Origin: Agromyces sp. Soil535
GTDB taxonomy: Bacteria > Actinomycetota > Actinomycetes > Actinomycetales > Microbacteriaceae
Direction of reading: 5' to 3'
DNA length: 64,000 nt
NCBI RefSeq assembly: GCF_001428255.1
Contig: NZ_LMRW01000006.1
Coordinates: 40,439 to 104,438 of the forward strand
Both the position numbers and the translations under genes were made by a program. Shown piece after piece: positions 24,521 to 32,616 of the stretch. The stretch's first letter is position 1, and every line of letters begins with the position of its first letter. Under the pieces are notes generated by a model. It did no database searches and was not told the origin of the DNA. It was given only the letters and a program-made list of their open reading frames with translations.

Positions 24521-26242
24521 ATGGTGAATCATCTCCGCAGTGCCGACTGGTACCAGGGAACCGACCGCAACGCGTACATCCACCGCGCGTGGATGCGGCG
24601 CGGACTCCCCGAGGACGCGTTCGACGGCACGAGGCCGCAGATCGCGATCGCGAACACCGCGTCCGATCTGACCCCGTGCAACATGCACCTCAACGAGGTC
24701 GCCGAGAGCGTCAAGCAGGGTGTGTGGGCCGGCGGCGGTGTGCCCTACAACCTCCCCGTGGTGTCCCTGGGCGAGACGCAGGTCAAGCCCACCGCCATGC
24801 TCTGGCGCAACATGGCCGCGATGGCGATGGAGGAGATGTTCCGCGCGAACCCGATCGACGGCCTCGTGCTCCTCGGCGGCTGCGACAAGACGATCCCCGC
24901 GCTGCTCATGGCCGCGGCATCCGTCGACATCCCGGCCGTGGTGGTGCCCGGCGGGCCGATGCTGACGGGTCACTTCCGCGGCCAGGCACTCGGCTGCGGC
25001 ACCGACGTCTGGCGACTCAGCGAGGAGGCCCGCGCCGGAACCATCACCAACGGGGAGTTCCTGCAGTCCGAGCAGTCGATGATCCGCAGCAAGGGCCACT
25101 GCAACACGATGGGCACGGCGTCGACGATGGCCATCGTCGCGGAAGCACTCGGGATGACCATCCCCGGCTTCGCCGGCACGCCCGCCGCCGATGCGCGGTT
25201 GCTCTCGCTCTCCCACGACACCGGGCGGCTCATCGTCGACATGGTCGCGGCGGGCCGGAAGCCGAGCGACATCATGACCAGGGAGTCGTTCCTCAACGCC
25301 ATCATCGCGGTGGCGGCGGTCGGCGGATCGACGAACTCGGTCGTGCACCTGCTCGCGATCGCCGGTCGGCTCGGGATCGACCTCACGCTCGACGACTTCG
25401 ACGCGGCAGGCAGCAGGGTCCCGGTCCTCGCCAACCTGCAGCCGAGCGGCACCTTCCTGATGGACGACCTGTACCGGGCCGGCGGCGTGCTCGCCCTGCT
25501 GTCGCAGGTCAAGGACCTGCTGCATCCGGAGCCGATCACCGTGACGGGCGTGCCGCTCGTCGACTACCTGGTCGACCGGCCGGTGTACGACGAGACGGTC
25601 ATCTTCCCGCGCGAGGCACCGTTGATGGACGACGCCGGGATCGCGGTGCTGCGGGGAAACCTCGCGCCACGCGGCGCGATCATCAAGCCGGCGGCGGCCA
25701 CGCCCGCGCTGCTGCAGCATGTCGGCCCCGCCGTGGTGTTCGACAGCATCGAAGACCTGCGGGCGCGCATCGACGACCCCGACCTCGACGTGACCGCCGA
25801 CTCGGTGCTGGTGCTCCGCGGCTGCGGTCCGCGCGGTTATCCCGGCATGCCCGAGGTCGGCAACATGCCGCTTCCACGGAAGCTGCTCGAGCAGGGGGTG
25901 CGCGACATGGTGCGGATCAGCGATGCGCGCATGAGCGGGACGGCGTACGGCACCGTCATCCTCCACGCGGCGCCGGAGGCCGCGGCCGGCGGCCCGCTCG
26001 CATTCGTCCGCACCGGCGACATCATCAGGTTGGACGTCACGGGCCGGTCCCTGAGCTTCGACGTGACCGACGAGGAGCTGCAGTCCCGCAGCCGGACTCC
26101 CGCGAGCGACGCCGCCTACGCCGCGCCCGTCCGCGGCTGGGAGAGGCTCTACGTCGACCACGTCATGCAGGCCGACACCGGGGCGGATCTCGACTTCCTC
26201 GTGGGCGCGAGCGGCGACAAGGTGAGCCGAGAGTCCCACTGA
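24521..26242 (+). CDS. IlvD/Edd-family sugar-acid dehydratase (573 aa)
   Basis: Iron-sulfur dehydratase. Cluster cysteines and family blocks are ASDLTPCNMHL, LLGGCDKTIPALLMA and SKGHCNTMGTASTM. C-terminal blocks are VLVLRGCGPRGYPGMPEVGN and RISDARMSGTAYGTVILH. These features and the length match the arabinonate/xylonate-type branch rather than biosynthetic dihydroxy-acid dehydratase (the opening NHLRSADWYQG is like that of sugar-acid dehydratases). It removes water from an aldonic acid to give a 2-keto-3-deoxy acid. ATG at 24521 was chosen over upstream frame extension because family similarity starts there. It is divergent from the zinc dehydrogenase. The exact sugar is not determinable. Confidence 0.9.
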   Translation: MVNHLRSADWYQGTDRNAYIHRAWMRRGLPEDAFDGTRPQIAIANTASDLTPCNMHLNEVAESVKQGVWAGGGVPYNLPVVSLGETQVKPTAMLWRNMAAMAMEEMFRANPIDGLVLLGGCDKTIPALLMAAASVDIPAVVVPGGPMLTGHFRGQALGCGTDVWRLSEEARAGTITNGEFLQSEQSMIRSKGHCNTMGTASTMAIVAEALGMTIPGFAGTPAADARLLSLSHDTGRLIVDMVAAGRKPSDIMTRESFLNAIIAVAAVGGSTNSVVHLLAIAGRLGIDLTLDDFDAAGSRVPVLANLQPSGTFLMDDLYRAGGVLALLSQVKDLLHPEPITVTGVPLVDYLVDRPVYDETVIFPREAPLMDDAGIAVLRGNLAPRGAIIKPAAATPALLQHVGPAVVFDSIEDLRARIDDPDLDVTADSVLVLRGCGPRGYPGMPEVGNMPLPRKLLEQGVRDMVRISDARMSGTAYGTVILHAAPEAAAGGPLAFVRTGDIIRLDVTGRSLSFDVTDEELQSRSRTPASDAAYAAPVRGWERLYVDHVMQADTGADLDFLVGASGDKVSRESH

Positions 26243-26350
26243 GGCGGATTCATGCGATCTCCATGATGCGACGCGGAGGCCGATGGAGTCCGATGGAGGA
26301 GGCAGCATCGCTGCCGACCGATTCAGTTCCACCAAGGCAAGGGATCCATC

Positions 26351-26698
26351 ATGTCTGACACAACGAACGACGACGCTCCGGTGCTCGACCTCCTCGCACG
26401 AATGACCGCGGACTCCGTGGACGCATCCAACCTCGATCTCCAGACGTTGGTACTCGTGCGGATCGCGGCGCTGGTCGCGGTCGGCGCACCACCGGTGTCA
26501 TATGCGCTGAACCTCGAGGTCGGCGGGGAGCTCGGGCTCGATGCTGACACCCTCCGCGGCGTCCTCACCGCGATTGCACCCATCGTCGGTACGGCACGGG
26601 TTGCCGCAGCGACGGGCAACATCGTCAAGGCGCTCGCCGCCGAGATCGAGCTCGCTGATCTCGAAGTCGCCGAGCTCGAGGACGAGAGCGACGACTGA
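26351..26698 (+). CDS. Carboxymuconolactone decarboxylase-like (AhpD-fold) protein (115 aa)
   Basis: Small all-helical protein. The core LQTLVLVRIAALVAVGAPPVSYALNL (blocks LVLVRIAALVAVGAPP and GVLTAIAPIVGTARVAAATGN) matches the CMD-like family common in actinobacteria. The CxxC redox pair of AhpD is absent, so peroxidase-partner activity is unlikely. The C-terminus is very acidic (ELADLEVAELEDESDD). It reads with the dehydratase about 108 bp upstream but probably has its own start signal (AAGGGATCC before the ATG). No defined reaction can be assigned. Confidence 0.75.
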   Translation: MSDTTNDDAPVLDLLARMTADSVDASNLDLQTLVLVRIAALVAVGAPPVSYALNLEVGGELGLDADTLRGVLTAIAPIVGTARVAAATGNIVKALAAEIELADLEVAELEDESDD

Positions 26699-26752
26699 CG
26701 ACCTTCCCGATCCCGCCTTCCGCGCACGCCCTCGACCCGGCGGTCGGCGCCG

Positions 26753-27655
26753 CTACCGCGGCCGGCGGGTCGCCTGCTCGGGGGCCGCGCGTTCCCCGGC
26801 GCCCGCGACCGCGTCGGTCGCCGCCCAGCTCGCGAGCAGCTTCAGGCGCTCCTCGCTCGCCGACGCCGGCTCGGCGGTGTAGGCGAACATCGTGAGCCCC
26901 GGGTCGGCGGGCAGTTCCATCGCCTCGTACGCGAGCTCGAGGTCGCCGACCACGGGATGATGCAGCCGCTTCACGCCGGTGCGGTGGAAGCGCACGTTGT
27001 GGTTCGCCCACTTCGTTCGGAACGTCTCACTCTGCGTGGAGAGCTCGCCGATGAGCTCCATCAGGCTGCGGTCGCCGGGATTGCGGCCCGCGTAGGAGCG
27101 CAGGATCGCGACGATGTCGTTGGCGCCCTGCTCCCAGTCGGGGTAGAAGTCGCGCGACCTCGGGTTCAGGAAGACGAACCGCGCGTTGTTGGCCGGCCGC
27201 ACGGGGTCGGCCAACACCTCGGAGTACAGGGCGGAGCCGAGCTGGTTCGTGGCGAGGATGTCCATGCGCTCGTTCCGAACCCAGGCCGGGATGCCCGTCC
27301 ACGCGTCGAGCAGGCGCTGCACGCTCGGACGCACCTGCTGTGAGGCCGCACGGCGGCGAGGGCTCGTCGTTGCCCGCGCGGCGCGGGCGAGGTCGAAGAG
27401 GTGCGCAGTCTCGGCCTCGTCGAGCTGCAGTGCACGCCCGATCGCGCCCAGTACCTCGTCGGACACGCCGCTGAGATTGCCTCGCTCGAGGCGTGCATAG
27501 TAGTCGACGCTCACGCCGGCGATCATCGCCACCTCCTCGCGGCGGAGCCCCGGCACCCGGCGGTGCCCGCCGTAGGCGAAGAGGTTCGCCTGCTCGGGGC
27601 TGATCTTGGCCCGACGGGTGCGAAGGAAGTCGCGGATCTCCGCGCGATGGTCCAT
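26753..27655 (-). CDS. XRE/MmyB-type transcriptional regulator (300 aa)
   Basis: Helix-turn-helix repressor of the common actinobacterial class. An N-terminal XRE domain (RDFLRTRRAKI, then VPGLRREEVAMIAGVSVDYYARLERG, core block RREEVAMIAGVSVDYYAR at about 38-55) is fused to an MmyB-like ligand-binding domain (WVRNERMDILATNQLGSAL ... NNARFVFLNPRSRDFYPDW ... VKRLHHPVVGDLELAYEAM). Length fits. It is divergent from a 14-helix MFS exporter across a 100-bp gap with an imperfect dyad, the standard arrangement for a drug-responsive repressor/efflux pair. The bound ligand is probably a fatty-acid-like or flavin-like small molecule, by family analogy only. Confidence 0.92.
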   Translation of the reverse strand: MDHRAEIRDFLRTRRAKISPEQANLFAYGGHRRVPGLRREEVAMIAGVSVDYYARLERGNLSGVSDEVLGAIGRALQLDEAETAHLFDLARAARATTSPRRRAASQQVRPSVQRLLDAWTGIPAWVRNERMDILATNQLGSALYSEVLADPVRPANNARFVFLNPRSRDFYPDWEQGANDIVAILRSYAGRNPGDRSLMELIGELSTQSETFRTKWANHNVRFHRTGVKRLHHPVVGDLELAYEAMELPADPGLTMFAYTAEPASASEERLKLLASWAATDAVAGAGERAAPEQATRRPR

Positions 27656-27685
27656 CCCACAACCGTACGTCGCGCCACTGTGAGT

Positions 27686-27700
27686 TGGGAGGCACTGCCA
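27686..27700. promoter_or_regulatory. Probable operator of the XRE regulator
   Basis: TGGGAG-GCA-CTGCCA is an inverted repeat with one mismatch, midway between the divergent regulator and exporter genes. A related half-site (GGGACTCCC) follows at about 27715. Confidence 0.5.
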
Positions 27701-27755
27701 GTACACGGATGACCAGGGACTCCCCCGCCCGCGACATCCGTCGTTGCATGGAAGC

Positions 27756-29231
27756 ATGACGACGACCGACTCCACGCCGCTGATCTCCGAGCACGATCGG
27801 CCGGCCGCCGCGCATCCGACCGCGATCCTCGCGATCATCCTCGTCAGCTACTTCATGATCATCCTCGACATCTCGATCGTGCTGACGGGCCTGCCGCAGA
27901 TCCGCGTCGAGCTCGGCTTCTCCACGGTCGGCCTCGCGTGGGTGCAGAACGCCTACCTGCTCGTGTTCGGCGGGCTCATGCTGCTCGGCGCGCGCGCCGG
28001 CGACCTGCTCGGCCGGCGCCGCATGTTCATGATCGGCCTCTCGGTGTTCACCGCGGCGTCACTTGTGATCGGCGCGGCACCGTCGGCGGCCTTGCTGCTG
28101 GTCGGCCGCGCGGCCCAGGGCCTCGGCGCCGCGGTCCTCGTGCCCTCGACGCTGGCGCTGCTCACGTCGAGCTTCCGTGAGGGGCCGGAGCGGACTCGCG
28201 CCGTCGCCGCCTACGGCGCGGTGGCCGGCATCGGCGCGAGCGTCGGCCTCGTGCTCGGGGGCGTGTTCGCCGACCTGTTCTCGTGGCGTTCCGGCTTCCT
28301 CATCAACGTGCCCATCGGGATCGCGCTGATCCTTGCGGCACGACGCTATCTCGCCGAGACGCCGCGGGTGCGGGGCCGGTTCGACGTGATCGGGGCGCTC
28401 TGCTCCACGCTCGGCATGGGCGCGCTCGTCTTCGGCATCCTGCACGGGGCCGACAGCGGGTGGGGCGAGCCCCTGACCATCGCCGCGTTCGCGGCCGGCG
28501 TGGTGCTGCTCACGGCGTTCGTGCTGTACGAGCGCCCGTCGGGGCATCCGATCATGCCCCTGCGGCTCTTCCGCAGCCGGGCGCGCTCGGGCGCGTACGG
28601 CGTGCGGATGCTGTTCGTCGGCGCCATGATGGCGTACTTCTTCTTCCTCACCCAGTTCCTGCAAGAGGTCTTCGGGTTCACGCCGCTCGTCGCCGGGCTG
28701 GCCTTCCTGCCCATGACCGTGGTGAACTTCGCGGTCGCGCTGGCGGTGCCGCGCCTGACGCGTCGCTTCGGCAACGCGACCCTGCTCATCGTGGGCATCG
28801 CCGTGACCCTCGTCGGCATGGCGTGGCTCAGCCGCCTCGGTGCCGACAGCGCTTACCTCACCGACATCGCCCTGCCGATGGTGTTCATCGGCATCGGCCA
28901 GGGGCTCGCGTTCGCGCCGATGACCGCGGCGGGCATCAGCGGCGTTCCGCGGGTGGATGCGGGCGCGGCATCCGGCCTCGTGAACGCGTCGCACCAGCTC
29001 GGCGGCTCGCTCGGCCTCGGCATCCTCACCGCGGTCGGGGTCACTTCCGCTGCCGGCGCGACCGGCGCCGACGAGGCGCTCGCGCAGCGGGTCTCAGGCG
29101 CGCTGACCGGCGGGTCCGTGCTGCTCGCGCTGGCCCTCGCGGTCTCCGTGGTCTGCATCGCACGGATGCCGCGACGCGGCCGAGCGCGCCGCCCACTCAC
29201 CGAGGGATTCGACGCACCTCTCGAGCCGTGA
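27756..29231 (+). CDS. MFS drug exporter, DHA2 (14-helix) type (491 aa)
   Basis: Proton-driven efflux protein of the major facilitator superfamily. The first helix block SYFMIILDISIVLTGLPQI carries the DHA2 motif D1 pattern. Motif A follows helix 2 as GARAGDLLGRRRMF. Motif C (antiporter) is seen as GAVAGIGASVGLVLGG. Fourteen hydrophobic segments fit the 491-residue length. The ATG at 27756 is used; a TTG four codons earlier is less likely. Regulated by the divergent XRE/MmyB repressor. The stop codon abuts the stop codon of zwf on the opposite strand with no base between. Substrate unknown. Confidence 0.92.
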   Translation: MTTTDSTPLISEHDRPAAAHPTAILAIILVSYFMIILDISIVLTGLPQIRVELGFSTVGLAWVQNAYLLVFGGLMLLGARAGDLLGRRRMFMIGLSVFTAASLVIGAAPSAALLLVGRAAQGLGAAVLVPSTLALLTSSFREGPERTRAVAAYGAVAGIGASVGLVLGGVFADLFSWRSGFLINVPIGIALILAARRYLAETPRVRGRFDVIGALCSTLGMGALVFGILHGADSGWGEPLTIAAFAAGVVLLTAFVLYERPSGHPIMPLRLFRSRARSGAYGVRMLFVGAMMAYFFFLTQFLQEVFGFTPLVAGLAFLPMTVVNFAVALAVPRLTRRFGNATLLIVGIAVTLVGMAWLSRLGADSAYLTDIALPMVFIGIGQGLAFAPMTAAGISGVPRVDAGAASGLVNASHQLGGSLGLGILTAVGVTSAAGATGADEALAQRVSGALTGGSVLLALALAVSVVCIARMPRRGRARRPLTEGFDAPLEP

Positions 29232-30632
29232 TCAGAGCCACGGACCGCGCCAGCCGCCATGCTCGGCGACGAGCGCATCGGCCTCGGCCGGCCCCCACGT
29301 TCCCGGCGCGTACGCGTGGATCGGCGACGGGTTGTCGACCAGCGGTTGCATGACTCGCCAGGCGGCCTCGATGGTGTCCTGCCGGCCGAACCGGGCACGG
29401 CCGCCCCTGAGTGCAGCGAGCAGGAGGACCTCGTACGGGGTGGGTCCCTCGCCACCCTCGGCCGCGAACTCCATGTCGAGCGAGACCAGGCTCGGCTTCG
29501 GGGCATCCGCTCGTTGCGCGTTGAGCAGGATCCGCATTCCGGTCGACGGGTCGAGCCGCATCACGAGCTGATCCGGCTGGCTGTCGGCGTCGCGCAACCC
29601 GAAGCCGAGGTTCGGCGAGGGCTTGAAGACCAGCCGCACCTCGGTCTGGGTCTCGGGCAGCAGCTTGCCGGTGCGGATGAAGAACGGAACCCCCGACCAA
29701 CGCCAGTTCTCGACCTCCAGGCGAAGGGCGCAGAATGTCTCGGTGGTGGATTCGGCCGCGACGCCGTCGATCTCGCGATACCCGTCGAACTGGCCGCGCA
29801 CGTAGTGCTGGGGGTCCGCTTCGCGCGTCGCGCGGTACAGCAGGGTCTGCAGGTCCTTGACCGTGTCGAGGTCACCGTGCGCCGGTGCCTCCATCGCAAC
29901 GGCTGCGAACACCTGCATGAGGTGGTTGACGACGACGTCGCGGAGCGCCCCGACCGGATCGTAGAAGTGGCCGCGGTCCGAGACGCCGAAGTCCTCGGCC
30001 ATGGTGATCTGCACGCACTCGACGTAGTTGCGGTTCCAGACAGGCTCGAGCATGGTGTTCCCGAAGCGCAGGTAGAGGATCTCCTCGAGGCCCATCTTGC
30101 CGAGGTAGTGGTCGATCCTGAAGATCTGCGACTCATCGATGTGCTGGTGCAGCTCGGCGGCGAGGGCCCGAGCCGACTTCAGGTCGTGGCCGAACGGCTT
30201 CTCGATGACGACCCGGCCGTGCTTTGTGAGACCGGCATCCGCGAGGCCCTTCACGACCGTGGCGAACAGGCTGGGCGGGATCTCGAGGTAGAACACCGGG
30301 GTCTTCGCGCTGCCGATCGCGGCACCGACGCGCGCGTAGGTGGCGTCATCGGCGAAGTCGCCCTGCACGTAGCTGAGCCGCGCGGCGAAACGTGCGAAGA
30401 CCGCGTCGTCCAGCTGCTCGCCGGTGGCGACGATCGACGCGCGAGCCCGCTCGACGAGCTGGTCGATCGTCCAGTCGTCCACGGCGACCCCGACGATGGG
30501 GCAATCGAGCAACCCGCGCCGCTCCAGCCGGTAGAGCGACCGGAAGGTCATCACTCGTGCCAGGTCGCCGGTGATCCCGAAGACCACCAGGACATCCGCG
30601 TTCGCGTCGTTCGCAGCATCCGTCATCGTCAT
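29232..30632 (-). CDS. zwf: Glucose-6-phosphate 1-dehydrogenase (466 aa)
   Basis: Oxidises glucose 6-phosphate to 6-phosphogluconolactone, entry step of the pentose phosphate pathway. The N-terminal dinucleotide motif is [13 protein letters not shown]. The substrate-binding/catalytic signature [19 protein letters not shown] follows at about 172 (key His and Lys). [19 protein letters not shown] and [12 protein letters not shown] are also typical. The length is a little short of the family (about 480-510 aa) but complete. It follows a GH15 enzyme gene by 8 bp and is probably co-transcribed. This may be a second, accessory paralogue, since the usual core operon (tal-pgi-zwf-opcA-pgl) is not around it. 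Confidence 0.95.
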   Translation of the reverse strand: MTMTDAANDANADVLVVFGITGDLARVMTFRSLYRLERRGLLDCPIVGVAVDDWTIDQLVERARASIVATGEQLDDAVFARFAARLSYVQGDFADDATYARVGAAIGSAKTPVFYLEIPPSLFATVVKGLADAGLTKHGRVVIEKPFGHDLKSARALAAELHQHIDESQIFRIDHYLGKMGLEEILYLRFGNTMLEPVWNRNYVECVQITMAEDFGVSDRGHFYDPVGALRDVVVNHLMQVFAAVAMEAPAHGDLDTVKDLQTLLYRATREADPQHYVRGQFDGYREIDGVAAESTTETFCALRLEVENWRWSGVPFFIRTGKLLPETQTEVRLVFKPSPNLGFGLRDADSQPDQLVMRLDPSTGMRILLNAQRADAPKPSLVSLDMEFAAEGGEGPTPYEVLLLAALRGGRARFGRQDTIEAAWRVMQPLVDNPSPIHAYAPGTWGPAEADALVAEHGGWRGPWL

Positions 30633-30640
30633 GCTCCCTT

Positions 30641-32521
30641 CTACCTCGCCTTACGGCCCTTGCTCAGCACCGGATCGACGAATCCCGACCCGTGGTCGAG
30701 CTGGTAGTCGAGGTTCACGGCGGCGTTGATGAGAGACAGGTGGCTGAACGCCTGCGGGAAGTTGCCGAGCTGCTCCCCCGTGAGCCCGATCTCCTCGGCG
30801 AAGAGCCCGAGGTGGTTCGCGTAGGTCAGCATCTTCTCGAAGGTGAGCTGGGCCTCCTCGAGGTAGCCCGAGCGCGCGAGCGCATCGACGTACCAGAACG
30901 TGCAGAGGGTGAACGTGCCCTCCGAGCCACGCAGCCCGTCGGGAGACGCGCTCGGGTTGTAGCGGTAGACGAGGCTGTCGGAGACGAGCTCCGTGTCCAT
31001 CGCGGCGAGCGTCGAGAGCCACATCGGATCGCGCGGAGCGACGAAGCCCATCAGCGGCATCACGAGCAGCGACGCGTCGAGCACGTCGGTGCCCTGATGC
31101 TGCACGAACGCGCCGCGCTCCGCGTCCCATCCGTCCTTCATGATCTCCTCGTAGATCGCGTCGCGCTGCTCCCGCCAGCGCAGGATTGGAGCCGGCCGGC
31201 CGCGCGATTGGGCGAGACGGATGCCGCGGTCGAGCGCCACCCAGCACATGAAGCGGCCGTACGTGAAGTTCTGCTTGCCCCCGCGGGTCTCCCAGATGCC
31301 CTCGTCGGGCTGGTCCCAGTTGTCGCAGACCCAGTCGAGCATGTCGCTGATCTGGGTCCAGCCGACGTGCGGGAGCTCCAGTCCGTGGGTGTCGGCGAGA
31401 TGGATGGAGTCCATCGCCTCGCCGTAGATGTCGAGCTGGAGCTGGTCGGCCGCGCCGTTGCCGATGCGCACCGGCCGCGATCCCCGGTATCCGGCGAAGC
31501 CCTCGAGGCTCTCCTCGACGAGGTCGGATGAGCCGTCGACGCGGTACATGATCTTCAACGGGCCGGAGCCCTTGCCGACGCTCTCGTGCACGCGGTCCAT
31601 CAGCCAGCCGACGAACGCCTCCGCCTCCTCGGTGTAGCCGAGCCCCAGCAGGGCGTACACCGAGAAGGATGCGTCGCGGATCCACGTGTATCGGTAGTCC
31701 CAGTTGCGCTCGCCGCCCACCTGCTCGGGCAGGCCCGCCGTCGGCGCAGCCACGAGGGCGCCGGTCGGCGCATAGGTCATCAGCTTGAGGGTGATCGCGG
31801 AGCGGTCGACCATCTCGCGCCACCGCCCGCGGTACGTGGAGCGGTTGTTCCAATCCCGCCAGAAGCGAGTGGTCGCGAGTTGCATCGCGTTCATCTCGTC
31901 CAGGGGGATGCGCGTCGGTTCGGCGCCGCCCGTCTCGAGCATCACGCCGGCCATCTCGCCGGCGTTGAGGCTGCCCGTGACACGGATGCCGTCGCCGGCC
32001 CGTTCGATGTGACCTGCGCGCTCGGTGCCGTGGAGGACCGGGTCGCCGACGCGATGGAGGGTGAGCGTCAGGTCGTCGGAGACGAACTTCGCACCGCTGC
32101 CGTCGGAGGGCACGATCCGGTGCGACGCCCGTCCGTAGTCGAACTTCGGCTGGACCTCCGCCACGAACGACATCGTTCCCCGCACCACCCGCAGCATCCG
32201 CACGAGACGGTGACGGTCGGTCGCCTCGCCGTCGGCGACCGGCATGAAGTCGATCAGCTCGCCGACGCCCTCCTCCGTCAGGAAACGAGTGACGAGGATG
32301 GCGGTGTTCGGCAGGTAGAGCTGGCGCGACACGTAGTCGTCGGTCTCGGGTCGCACGCTGCAGTAGCCGCCGCGCTCCGCATCGAGCAACGACCCGAAGA
32401 TGCTGGGCGAATCGAAGCGCGGCGCGCAGAACCAGTCGAGCGTGCCGTTCGTATCGATGAGCGCAGCGGTCTGCAGGTCGCCGATCAGTCCGTGATCCGC
32501 GATGTTCGGGTAGTCACCCAT
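30641..32521 (-). CDS. Glycoside hydrolase family 15 protein (glucoamylase/trehalase-like) (626 aa)
   Basis: Cytoplasmic GH15 enzyme. The N-terminal beta-sandwich starts with [20 protein letters not shown] and [15 protein letters not shown]. The (alpha/alpha)6 barrel begins at about residue 230 and includes [20 protein letters not shown] and [20 protein letters not shown]. The catalytic-base end carries [29 protein letters not shown] (block [19 protein letters not shown]). Characterised actinobacterial members with this architecture are trehalases or glucan-1,4-alpha-glucosidases; no signal peptide is present, so an internal substrate such as trehalose is plausible. Start at 32521 is supported by GGGGGAGCTC before the ATG. 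Co-oriented with zwf 8 bp downstream, which would channel released glucose after phosphorylation. Confidence 0.9.
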   Translation of the reverse strand: MGDYPNIADHGLIGDLQTAALIDTNGTLDWFCAPRFDSPSIFGSLLDAERGGYCSVRPETDDYVSRQLYLPNTAILVTRFLTEEGVGELIDFMPVADGEATDRHRLVRMLRVVRGTMSFVAEVQPKFDYGRASHRIVPSDGSGAKFVSDDLTLTLHRVGDPVLHGTERAGHIERAGDGIRVTGSLNAGEMAGVMLETGGAEPTRIPLDEMNAMQLATTRFWRDWNNRSTYRGRWREMVDRSAITLKLMTYAPTGALVAAPTAGLPEQVGGERNWDYRYTWIRDASFSVYALLGLGYTEEAEAFVGWLMDRVHESVGKGSGPLKIMYRVDGSSDLVEESLEGFAGYRGSRPVRIGNGAADQLQLDIYGEAMDSIHLADTHGLELPHVGWTQISDMLDWVCDNWDQPDEGIWETRGGKQNFTYGRFMCWVALDRGIRLAQSRGRPAPILRWREQRDAIYEEIMKDGWDAERGAFVQHQGTDVLDASLLVMPLMGFVAPRDPMWLSTLAAMDTELVSDSLVYRYNPSASPDGLRGSEGTFTLCTFWYVDALARSGYLEEAQLTFEKMLTYANHLGLFAEEIGLTGEQLGNFPQAFSHLSLINAAVNLDYQLDHGSGFVDPVLSKGRKAR

Positions 32522-32616
32522 GAGCTCCCCCAATCCCCCGAACCATCGTGGCATGGAAGATGGGCGAACGTCAGGCCGATTTTCGGCGGTCGCCGATGCT
32601 CACGCGTAACGTCCGC

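Noticed and set aside
24481..26358. 625-codon plus-strand frame overlapping the dehydratase
   Set aside because: Arg-rich shifted frame of the IlvD/Edd gene; the dehydratase frame has all family motifs.
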